Below, piece after piece: positions 11,053 to 20,127 of a DNA stretch of 64,000 nt. Under the pieces are notes generated by a model. It did not search any database and was not told where the DNA came from. It saw only the letters and a list, made by a program, of their open reading frames with translations. The position numbers and the translations under genes were made by a program. The stretch is taken from contig JAPJBO010000417.1 in the NCBI GenBank assembly GCA_030068145.1, positions 1-64,000 on the forward strand, read 5' to 3'. Each line of letters starts with the position of its first letter. The stretch's first letter is position 1. The stretch is from Diplonema papillatum. Lineage: Eukaryota; Euglenozoa; Diplonemea; Diplonemida; Diplonemidae.

Positions 11053-11531
11053 TTTTTTTGGGGGCCGGAAATCGGCCGAAAAACGTCTAAAGTGCCATCT
11101 GGAGGTCAGATTTTTGGCTATATCGAGTTCCAAAAAGGTGCCGATACACGCCGAGGATAGCTCTTTCCATCCCAAAAAAAATTTCCGAATTTTGCTCAAA
11201 ATTTGGCCTAAACATGGCGGATCGCACGACGCAAAATCTATGACACGTTTGTGTGGAATGAGTGATATGCATATTTAGTTGGGGCTATGAGGACGTGGAC
11301 GACAGGTTTAGCCCGCTTGAGGATACGAATCCCGATACCATGCCGCATAAAGAACCTGTCGACTCACAAATGCCTCTAACACCAGTCCTGTTCACGTTCA
11401 CATACCCGCACCGGGAGGACATTTGTGACTGGTTGAGCACATATCAACTCCAAGCACGTTCTTGCAACATCCCCCACGCAAAACACCAACAGGAACCCAA
11501 GCATACTTCAGGACAACTAAGAAAGTTGAAA

Positions 11532-13571
11532 ATGCAGCGAATGCCTGGGCTTGTGCTGCTGCTGGCCGGGCTGACCGAAGCGCATATTTCGATTGTGTGC
11601 ACGGCGACAACCTCTTCACAGCCGGACTCTTTCGCCTTCTGGATTGGTACATACCATCCTCCGCCGGATTCGACAGTTGGTTCGGTCCCAGGGCAGGCGC
11701 ACATAAAGGCCCCTGACGGCAACGTACTGACCGCGAATTTCACAGACTTTTGTGAGGTGGACTTGGCTCTTCCGGGTGACAAGACGGTGGACGAATTCAC
11801 GGAGACTATCAAGACAGCAGCGTGTCTCGCATTGGAAGATAGCGACGGGAATCACGGAGTCTTTAACGACAGCACCATCACATGCTTCACGTCACCCGAG
11901 GATGGGGACCTGGACAATCATGCAGTGGCTGTGACTGGCGAAGATTCTCCAGCGTATTGCTATTACCCGAACACGGAGGATAATCTCAAAACGTGGTACT
12001 TGGTGGTTGTTCCAAAAGCAGAGTCGGGAAGATACGAGACTTGGACAACCGGCACCGGTCTGGATTTGGCTCCGGGCTATTACGCATGGAAGCCTTGCTC
12101 GATGGGCGCTGACTTCACTTGGTTCTTCGATATCTCTGTAGCCAAAAGCAGCAAAACATGCTCTAGTTCTCCACAGTTCGAGAACGTCGTCGCGTCATCG
12201 GTGGCCGATTGTAAGAATGTGTCTGATGGCACCATATGTCATGGAAAGTGCAAGGAAGGGTACCAACCTGTCGGGCTGCTGACCTGCGGCGAAGCCTCCG
12301 ACGGAACCATGCAGTGGAACCCCGCGTTTCATTGTACCGACAGCTTAGTCTGCCACCTTCCCGGAACTAATGGCAACAACGCCGCCATCGACCCTCTGAT
12401 CGAGGGTGTCCTCGCTCCGTGTCAGTCGAAGGTTCCCGCTGGAACCGAGTGTCTGTTTAAATGCAGCAGCCGACCCACCGACAACGCGTACTTCTCAGAT
12501 GCTTACATCAAGTGTGACCCCGACACAGCGAAATGGGTGCCAGGTTCAGGTTACTTCAATGCGGTCTGCTCGTTTACCTCCGCTCCAGCAACAGCCGCAC
12601 CTACCCCTGCACCTACCCCTGCACCTACCCCTGCACCTACCCCTGCACCTACCCCTGCACCTACCCCTGCACCTACCCCTGCACCTACCCCTGCACCTAC
12701 CCCTGCACCTACCCCTGCACCTACCCCTGCACCTACCCCTGCACCTACCCCTGCACCTACCCCTGCACCTACCCCTGCACCTACCCCTGCACCTACCCCT
12801 GCACCTACCCCTGCACCTACCCCTGCACCTACCCCTGCACCTACCCCTGCACCTACCCCTGCACCTACCCCTGCACCTACCCCTGCACCTACCCCTGCAC
12901 CTACCCCTGCACCTACCCCTGCACCTACCCCTGCACCTACCCCTGCACCTACCCCTGCACCTACCCCTGCACCTACCCCTGCACCTACCCCTGTACCTAC
13001 CCCTGCACCTACCCCTGCACCTACCCCTGCACCTACGCCTCCTCCTTTTTGGTTCGAGAGTTATGACAACCCGGCCCAAATCGTAGTACCGTTCAGCATC
13101 GACACGAACATTTACTACGAAGGCAAGGGGAGCCTCAGAAGCAGACCTGGAACCATTCGCTGGGCGTCCGTACCGAAAGGGACACCGTCAGAGTTATCGT
13201 TCTACGTGCGTGCACCGCCGGGAGAGAGCAACTCAAGTAGTACAGGGGAAATTCGTATCTATAGCGTGGCGGTCCGTGAGCTTCGTCTCCGTATGGTCGA
13301 TTCCGCCACCACTAAGTTAGAGGCGGAACTGGGAGACGAGCGCACCGTTCTCTTGGCGGAAACCCCACTGGATGAATGGGTACTGGTCCGTCTCGAATTC
13401 ATACTTTACAACGGTCAGCCCGCCGTCAATCTGAATGTCGTCAGGAACAATAAGGTCCATGAGTTACAACAGGTTCTTCTCCCCAAGGCGTTTGGTCCTT
13501 TCAATCACTTTGCAATCAATGCTCCTTCTCCTTTTACGATGTTCTACGATAGCCTTCGGGTGGATTACTAG
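11532..13571 (+). CDS. Secreted protein with two CCP/sushi-like modules and a (PTPA)36 stalk
   Basis: The frame is open from 11262, but the chosen start at 11532 gives 679 residues beginning [17 protein letters not shown], a typical signal peptide. The mature chain would then start with His. Residues ~18-205 form a domain I do not recognise. Two six-cysteine modules follow (about 210-268 and 274-345) with the C...C..GY...C...W...C layout of sushi/CCP folds. A Pro-Thr-Pro-Ala stalk spans about 357-502. The C-terminal domain (about 505-679) contains FES...S...YEGKGSL and long beta-type strands, as in concanavalin-A/LamG-like carbohydrate-binding folds; this is an inference. No GPI or membrane anchor is seen. 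A secreted or surface adhesion role fits. The paralogue at 32020 shares the first and last domains but lacks the sushi modules. No introns are evident. Confidence 0.8.
   Translation: MQRMPGLVLLLAGLTEAHISIVCTATTSSQPDSFAFWIGTYHPPPDSTVGSVPGQAHIKAPDGNVLTANFTDFCEVDLALPGDKTVDEFTETIKTAACLALEDSDGNHGVFNDSTITCFTSPEDGDLDNHAVAVTGEDSPAYCYYPNTEDNLKTWYLVVVPKAESGRYETWTTGTGLDLAPGYYAWKPCSMGADFTWFFDISVAKSSKTCSSSPQFENVVASSVADCKNVSDGTICHGKCKEGYQPVGLLTCGEASDGTMQWNPAFHCTDSLVCHLPGTNGNNAAIDPLIEGVLAPCQSKVPAGTECLFKCSSRPTDNAYFSDAYIKCDPDTAKWVPGSGYFNAVCSFTSAPATAAPTPAPTPAPTPAPTPAPTPAPTPAPTPAPTPAPTPAPTPAPTPAPTPAPTPAPTPAPTPAPTPAPTPAPTPAPTPAPTPAPTPAPTPAPTPAPTPAPTPAPTPAPTPAPTPAPTPAPTPAPTPAPTPAPTPVPTPAPTPAPTPAPTPPPFWFESYDNPAQIVVPFSIDTNIYYEGKGSLRSRPGTIRWASVPKGTPSELSFYVRAPPGESNSSSTGEIRIYSVAVRELRLRMVDSATTKLEAELGDERTVLLAETPLDEWVLVRLEFILYNGQPAVNLNVVRNNKVHELQQVLLPKAFGPFNHFAINAPSPFTMFYDSLRVDY
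12599..13036 (+). repeat. 12-bp coding minisatellite, about 36 units
   Basis: The unit CCTACCCCTGCA encodes Pro-Thr-Pro-Ala. One unit near 12993 has GTA in place of GCA and so encodes Val. The rest are essentially identical at DNA level, showing recent homogenisation. Confidence 0.95.
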
Positions 13572-14353
13572 TAAACCTCTTCCCCTCGAGCACTACGTTG
13601 TGGAGCCACAACGTACACCCTACCAGCCGTTTCTCGATGCGACATGGCAGCGAAAGGACTGCCGCTTTGTTCCTTAGCCGCCGTGAACTGCAAGTTAATA
13701 GGGAACGAGCGTACCTCGCAAGCAGCTACTGAGGGGGATGAATTTATGAAGGAATTTCCACGGTTGGCATAATATTATGTAATAATTATTATTAGATTTG
13801 ATTAGATTTTATTAGATATTATTTTGAGCTGTTTGCGTTCATTAAAACCATCAAAAATGAGTTTAGGTCCGTCTTTTTACCGCAAAACGGCATCACAAAT
13901 TTTTGCGCCTCTCGTCCAACTTCGTCGCGGCTCAACACAAAATTGTGTTGGGGGAACCCTTTCAAAAGATTTCCCCGTTTCTTTGAGACTCTCAAACGTG
14001 AAAAATGGGCCTTTCGTCTTCACAATTCACGCTGTCGCGCACGGGTCACGGGTACCTGGGGGCCTACAAGGGGACAAAGGGGACAAGACCACAGAGATAT
14101 ATGCAAGGTTCTGAATCCACATTTTCCTTCGTAAGAAGGGTGCCTTCGATTCGCAGGTGCGAGTACCGAATCCTTATTGTCGTCAACACGGTAACCAACT
14201 CTGCCATCTCGTTCACTTTGCAAGTTTCTTCCGTGTCTGAACATTAACTTGGCATCACTCTTTATCGCCTCTGATCAGCGGAATTGGAATGCTGGAATGG
14301 AAGTGCGGACAAGTGCTGGAAGCAAAGGGCGGCAAACCCGAAAATGACTCCGA
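13572..14353. other. Spacer downstream of gene 1
   Basis: Holds the 3' flank of gene 1, an AT-rich patch (TATTAGATTTGATTAG words, 13770-13830) like that beside LINE copy A, and small frames without domain character. I see no RNA gene. Confidence 0.5.
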
Positions 14354-14494
14354 TCAGTGTACTGTGAATGCCAGTACCCACTCTCCAGGTTCACGCGATA
14401 CAACTGTCAGAATCTCCCCGGCGGCAAACGCGAGTCTCTCCAGTTCGGTGCCAGTGAAGCCAATACGAGCGACCAACTGCTCTGTTTCCCGCAT
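14354..14494 (-). CDS. Short ORF or exon with an SH3-like pattern
   Basis: A 46-codon frame starts at ATG 14492-14494. Its sequence FTGTELERLAFAAGEIL, then VVSREPGEWVLA, matches the spacing of an SH3 core (acidic turn, GD/GE-I-L-x-V, then W). It is too short for a whole domain and could be an exon of a split host gene or a fragment captured by a transposon. No partner exon is identified. Confidence 0.25.
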   Translation of the reverse strand: MRETEQLVARIGFTGTELERLAFAAGEILTVVSREPGEWVLAFTVH

Positions 14495-14654
14495 CTTTGT
14501 TCCTCGTTTGATTTAGCTGGTGGTACTTTGAAGTAGTTAGGCTCTCTCACAATCTCTTGTTCAAACGTGCATATGCAGCCCCCATGGTCTCCCTGACCCC
14601 CCTCGGAAGGCCCCTGAGGTACCCAAAGGACCACCTTGTGACCCCCCCACAAAT

Positions 14655-14832
14655 GCCCCATTCGGGGCGACAGTGGATTAGGCGACAAAGTGGATTAGGC
14701 GACAAAGTGGATTAGGCGACAAAGTGGATTAGGCGACAAAGTGGATTAGGCGACAAAGTGGATTAGGCGACAAAGTGGATTATAATCCACTTTGTCGTAA
14801 TCCAGTTATATAGAATCCACTTTGTCGTTTTC
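14655..14832. repeat. 17-bp minisatellite ending in a palindrome
   Basis: The unit GACAAAGTGGATTAGGC is repeated about seven times to 14775, then runs directly into its own reverse complement: GACAAAGTGGATTA meets TAATCCACTTTGTC. A further inverted half unit, AATCCACTTTGTCG, lies near 14815. The whole can form a long hairpin or cruciform. Confidence 0.9.
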
Positions 14833-14849
14833 CCTTTTTTCATTATTTG

Positions 14850-15420
14850 GTCGGTCTCCCCAGCGGATCAGTTCCCGAGGATCGAAGTTGAGTTGCAGAG
14901 GAAGCGGCTCCGCTTCGCTGGGCACTGCCTGAGGGCGGACCAGCCAGCATCGAGCGTGCTTCTTGCAACGACACGTCGAAAGAAGAAACGCGGTCGACCT
15001 CCGCTTTCTTATCTCGATGTGCTCCAACGCGACCTCGGCATGTCGAACACTGAGGAGATCCGGGAGCTGATGGCAGACAGGGTGGCATGGGACGCGAAGG
15101 TCCAGCGGGTGGTGGAGGCCACCAGGCAGAGAACCGTGCGGCCGCCGCGGAAGACGCGGAAAGGCATGAAGGCACGTGGGACCGGATCCGGACGACCCCC
15201 GGAAGCGCGTGATCTCGCAGGCTGCGCGGCGCATGCGCAAGGTTAATGCGCTGAAGTACATCGACCAACTCATTTGTGCGGCACCGACCTGCCACGTTCA
15301 AGCTTGCTCCGACCACTGCACCCTCTGCCGACACTCGCTAGCCGTCGAAGCTCATGACGGCAGCCCCATCCTGAAGTGCAAATACTGCCGACGCGTCACT
15401 GCTGCTGTGTGCGGGGTATT
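14850..15420 (+). mobile_element. 5'-truncated LINE tail
   Basis: The frame at 14893-15246 reads RLRFAGHCLRAD..., then KKRGRPPLSYLDVLQRDLG and ADRVAWD. This is the layout of the region downstream of the reverse transcriptase in CR1/RTE-type LINEs. The frame then shifts near 15175 and the continuation (15176-15478) carries CRHSL...CKYCRRV, a possible zinc knuckle. The last 190 bp recur at 37087-37280. It differs from the OTU-bearing family in this window. The 5' part with the polymerase is absent. Confidence 0.7.
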
Positions 15421-17720
15421 TCCCTTCGAGCCAGCAAAACAAATTCAATTCTCTAACAGCCAGCACAAACAAATTTAATTCCCTTCGAGCCAGCAAAACA
15501 AATTCAATTCTCTAACAGCCAGCACAAACAAATTTAATTCCCTTCGAGCCAGCAAAAACAATTGCATTCCCTTACAGCCAGCAAAACAAACTTAATTCCC
15601 TTATAGCACTTGACCAGAACAGTGGACAGCTTGACCACACCAGTCCCACCAGTCTGGACGCTAGACCAGTTCTACCAGCCGGAGTGGGAAAACATTGGTT
15701 GTCCACAGAGCAGGATCTGTCCTGCTGTAGGAAGGAGTGGGGATGAAAGGACAAGATTGTTAAAAGTCACACGAATCACAGGAGGTAGAACATGATTCAT
15801 GGCATTAAGTTTGACAGTACGAATCACAGGATGCGGAACATGATTCGTAGGACCGCTGAGCACAAAGTTACCAAGTTTTCAAAACACCGCAACGGAGCAG
15901 GCGCCCGGCAGGCATTAGGCTCGGTCAGGACTGATCCCTCACACCGAAGTGATCACGGGTTGCCTTGTGAGCGCTAAATGTGCGGGGCTGAACTCAGGCC
16001 CTCCACACCAGATCTCAAGAGTAAGCTTCGTTTCCAAAAGTCGTGATCAAGTCTGTATACCCACAGAAGGCGCGAACTTAACGCAAGGACCCTTCAGACG
16101 TGGAACGCATTGGTCAGAAAGCAAACACCGCAACGGAGCAGGCGCCCGGCAGGCATTAGGCTCGGTCAGGACTGATCCCTCACACCGAAGTGATCATGGG
16201 TTGCCTTGTGAGCGCTAGGTGCACGCGGGGCAACTCAGGCTGCATAGTGGGTTTGCTGTACTGCCGTAGCATCGAGCAGATTCCCTTCGAGCCATCAGAC
16301 TGCTGGCTATAAGGTAAATTGCTCAAAAATATTTCTCGGAGACAGAAGAATATTCATCGGAAACAGAAAAGTATTTATCGGAACACTCAGAGCACAAAGG
16401 ATATCCTCCCTTAACGACGGTCACCCGGAGACTTTAAAACCCCGGAGTTTCAAGCGAACTTTCACTCTAAAAAGGAGGAAATACGGATAGTTTTTGCCGA
16501 TGTGACAGTCGGGTTGTGAACTTGATGGACATCAGGTTGTGAACTTGTTGCTGTCAAGAGCAAAAACCGAGCCCGTAGGAAGAGCGCATTTTCATTTCAA
16601 ACAAAGGATATCTTCCCTTAGCGACGGTCACCCGGAGACTTTAAAACCCCGGAGTTTCAAGCGAACTTTCACTCTAAAAAGGAGGAAATACGGATAGTTT
16701 CTTGCCGATGTGACAGTCGGGTTGTGAACTTGATGGACATCAGGTTGTGAACTTGTTGCTGTCAAGAGCAAAAACCGAGCCCGTAGGAAGAGCGCATTTC
16801 ATTTCAAACTCAACATCTGATCATTTTTTTTGTGCTGTTGCGACAAACCAATTTCTGCTTCCCTGGAGACAGTATTTGTTACAGCTAAAAAGAACGTTGG
16901 CAGCGGTTTTAACCAGAAGACATGAAGGTTAAATTGCACAAACAAAACGCGTTCGTTATTTTACTGTTTAAAAGAGGCGATTCGCTGCGTATTGTGCTAA
17001 ACCTATCAAATAGGAACTGCACACGTGCGCACAGTGCGCACAAACAAAGCCTGAACTAAAGCACCAAGGCTGGGCGCACCTTGGGGCTTTGGCGCTTGCG
17101 CTGAACACAAGTGGGGGAAGAAAGAAAAGAAAATCCCTCTTTTCCCCCCCGCCTCACGAGTCAAACGGAGACTTCAAAAAGCCGACCGCTTACTACAAGA
17201 AACAGTCCAGAAAAAGAAAATGGCCGCTCCTGGTCCAGGAACGTGACATCAACCACAGCTTGCAAAGCTTGAGTCGGAGGCAGCCCAGTGCTACAACCCC
17301 ATCCGCTCTGCCCTGTGGCTGACCGTCTCGACGATCTATACCGTTCAGCAGTGTGTTCGCGCTAAGGAAAAAGGCGGCCGATTTGACCGGGAATAAGAAA
17401 CTGAAAAACCGACCGGCCGCGATATTCGGCCGGCTGATTTTTAGAAGGTCTGCCGATCAGACCAATAGTAGCGCTTTGTTTCCGGGAAAAAAAGTACAAC
17501 CCCTGCTGCAGGACAGGAGTATTTCACCAAAAATCATGCTTGATGACGCAGAGCAGGACGAGCAGCTCTTGGTATGGCGCTCTGTCGGCAGTTTCTCGTG
17601 GTTTCTATCGTTTTTGGACGCCTATTGGCTGTAATTTGCCTTTAAGAATATCCGGGAAATCGTGCTTTTTTGCCGGGGAAAAAAGTACAAAAATGTACTT
17701 TTTTCCCCGGCAACCTGAGG
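15416..17720 (+). repeat. RepA, copy 1
   Basis: A complex repeat near-identical to 49494-51660 over about 2.1 kb. It opens with AT-rich tandem units of about 61 bp (CCCTTCGAGCCAGCAAAACA...). It then has a segment of about 235 bp duplicated internally (GGCATTAGGCTCGGTCAGG at about 15910 and 16150) and a tandem pair of about 215 bp (GACGGTCACCCGGAGAC at about 16415 and 16622). Each unit of that pair ends in two GTTGTGAACTTG motifs 23 bp apart. From 17080 on it is block X in direct orientation, cut at 17720 by a LINE fragment. I see no coding function. Confidence 0.85.
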
Positions 17721-19489
17721 CGTCGCTTCCGGTACCCCTTGGGAGTCGGCGAGATGTTCACTGTCACCAACGGAATTCTCCAGGGCTGCCCGATATCAGT
17801 GGTCCTGATCAACGCGCTCTTCTCTGTTCTCTCGAAGGCCTTGGTCGCTTCGTCAACAGCTCAACGCTCCGAACGGCACTCTCCGCTTGCGTGATCCCTC
17901 GATCTAACCGGGCGAAGAGCCCTCTTGCGGTTCTCTCCCTGGTTGCAAAAGCACACCTGTGTGATCCGGCATGCGCCTCAGGTTTCAGCTTATTCCGCAC
18001 GTTTGTGAAACAATACGGGAAAGAGAGGTTTCGGGTGAGGATGGACGCTCTCCTTCGCGTGGGAGCCGACTCGTCTATCAAGGGTCCCGTAAGTCTTATG
18101 GCTAATCTTCTGCGGGAGATAAGATTCCTACGGGCCACGCAGCACAGCTTCCAGTCCCTGTCTTTCGACGGGACTCCCGTGTCGCTACTCGGTAAAGAAG
18201 CCCCACACCTCTTTCGTGAGGGCCTGCGTCTGCGCGCGTGGCGTTACTTGACCACACAGAGACAAGGATTTGACGGAATCGAAGGAGGGGTGGACGTACG
18301 TGCCATGAATCGGCTTTGGCTGAACCGCGCGACGGACCACAAATTGAGTTCCGCGATCAGTCGATGTATTGGGGGAGCGGTGTACTCACGGGAATGGTGC
18401 CGCAGGAAGTGGGGTTCGGGGAGCGGCGACTGCGAGTTCTGCGACAGCGGTGCGACGGGGACCCTGTGGCATTACTACTGGCAATGTCCGGGCCCAGGTT
18501 GTAGGTGGAACAAGCTGCGATCCCGGTTTTGCATTGCTGAGGCGATGGTCCGGGACATGCCCCAGTGCTTGTGCATTAGAGGGATACCCCCCTACGGGAC
18601 CCCTCCTGACCTCCTGGAGAAGATCCAGAGGCTGATCGGTACGATCTCAATCGAGATGGCGCAGGCGCAGCGGAGCCTTGCGGCAACACGCCCTTGGGAA
18701 CTCGCCTCAGGTGCGTCGACGAAATACGACGTACACTTAGCAACGGACAGTCGTAAGTTGCTTACGACCAACATCGGAACCCGCTTCGCAGCGACGTTGG
18801 TCTTCTGGCTGCGGAGTCTATCGTGGGTCAGCTCCAACCCTCTCCCGACGACAGGCGTGGAACTCGCGCTTGATTTTGAGGCATTTACGCGTTCGAAGCT
18901 CCCAGGGAGAACCTTCGCCGAGAAGGGGCTGCAAATTGGGTACCTTATGCGAGCTATCAACGACCGATGCTTCGCCGACTCAGGAGTCGCCTCCTTCCCT
19001 GGGAAGTGGCGGCAGGGGGTCTGTTCCCTCCGCTGTTTTGGTGCGCCGGCTATGCCGGGTTGTACCCACCGCCCACGCTTTGCGGCTGGACGGAAGACCG
19101 AGTGGATGTTGGGCAAGCTGGGAACAATTTGCGCCCGTAACAGCTGGAACGATGCCGTGCCTGAATATCCGCACGACGTACCCTATGTTCAGTGGGAGTT
19201 GAGATTCTCTGTCAAGATGCTAGCCGCCGCCATAGGGCGGGCTATTGCCAAAAGGAGGAGAGCCCGCGAAACAACGTGTCAACACACGCCTGCCAGGCGG
19301 TCTCGTCCGCCAGTCAGAACGCCCCCGGCTGCACCATCGGTGCAACAATCATCTTTGACAGGGCCACGGCTCGCTCCGCGCCCACGGCGCAACGATTTGC
19401 GCCCGCCGTAGTAGTACGGGATAGTAGTGGGGCGACCGGATACTCCTCGGAGAGATGGTCCCTGCACTCTAACTCGTCTCTCTCTCTCT
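17721..19489 (+). pseudogene. LINE fragment: end of reverse transcriptase, CCHC and C-terminal domain
   Basis: Begins inside a reverse transcriptase (VTNGILQGCPISVVLINALFSV) and lacks everything upstream. The catalytic FADD box is absent, and the frame changes between about 17760 and 17880, so the polymerase is dead. The long frame ending at 19411 then has a CCHC knuckle (CEFC...HYYWQC) and a C-terminal domain with DFEAFTRSKLPG that aligns with DFEVYTGLDLPG of the OTU-bearing LINE. It is therefore a diverged member of the same superfamily, lacking the three zinc modules. A short CT run at 19478-19494 joins it to the next RepA copy. It is sandwiched between two RepA pieces rather than inside one. 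Confidence 0.75.
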
Positions 19490-19883
19490 CTCCTGCTGTA
19501 GGAAGGAGTGGGGATGAAAGGACAAGATTGTTAAAACACACGAATCACAGGAGGTAGAACATGATTCATGGTATTAAGTTTGACAGTACGAATCACAGGA
19601 TGCGGAACATGATTCGTAGGACCGCTGAGCACAAAGTTACCAAGTTTTCAAAACACCGCAACGGAGCAGTCGCCCGGCAGGCATTAGGCTCGGTCAGGAC
19701 TGATCCCTCACACCGAAGTGATCATGGGTTGCCTTGTGAGCGCTAGGTGCACGCGGGGCAACTCAGGCTGCATAGTGGGTTTGCTGTACTGCCGTAGCAT
19801 CGAGCAGATTCCCTTCGAGCCATCAGACTGCTGGCTATAAGGTAAATTGCTCAAAAATATTTATCGGAGACAGAAGAATATTA
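19490..19883 (+). repeat. RepA, copy 2, left part
   Basis: Starts at the position that is 15718 in copy 1 (TCCTGCTGTAGGAAGGAG), carries only one of the two 235-bp units, and breaks at GAAGAATATT, where LINE copy B is inserted. The right part resumes at 30090. Confidence 0.85.
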
Positions 19884-20127
19884 TGAGCCAATTCACCTAG
19901 CCCCCCTGAAAGTGACTTTAGCTCGATTACGCGTCGAATACACTTGATTACACAGTACTTTATTGGTGTCTTGCCGTGGACACTCTCGAAGGAGAGCGGC
20001 ACCGGGATCCGTCCCGGTAAAGGGAAGCACCAAGAAACTATCAAGAGGACGAAGACAAAGAGAGAAGACCGACGACACACACACACACACGCGTACACAT
20101 CAAGCGGTACAACCCCGAGAGCGCGCA

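Larger units (their letters stand above)
10282..11274. mobile_element. TIR element of about 1 kb upstream of gene 1
   Basis: The ends are inverted repeats. ATATGCATATCACTCATTCC at 10282 is mirrored at 11253-11274, and pairing resumes inside at GTGTCATA (10310) and TATGACAC (11239). The allelic position in the paralogous locus at 31736 lacks the element, which makes this an insertion. No transposase frame is present, so it is non-autonomous. It carries two tRNA-like modules in opposite orientations, each followed by an oligo-T run. The outermost ATATGCATAT is self-complementary and may be the target duplication rather than part of the TIR. Confidence 0.8.

Noticed and set aside
11600-12150. 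Calling the N-terminal domain of genes 1 and 2 a polysaccharide monooxygenase
   Set aside because: Only the predicted N-terminal His supports it; I could not find the second brace His or family motifs with confidence.
12546-13079. Long minus-strand frame of CRGR repeats (also 32451-34616)
   Set aside because: Reverse reading of the PTPA minisatellite; the unit lacks stops by composition.
17540-17720. Start of the 623-codon frame before the LINE fragment
   Set aside because: This part is block X sequence read through by chance; the LINE protein begins only after 17721.
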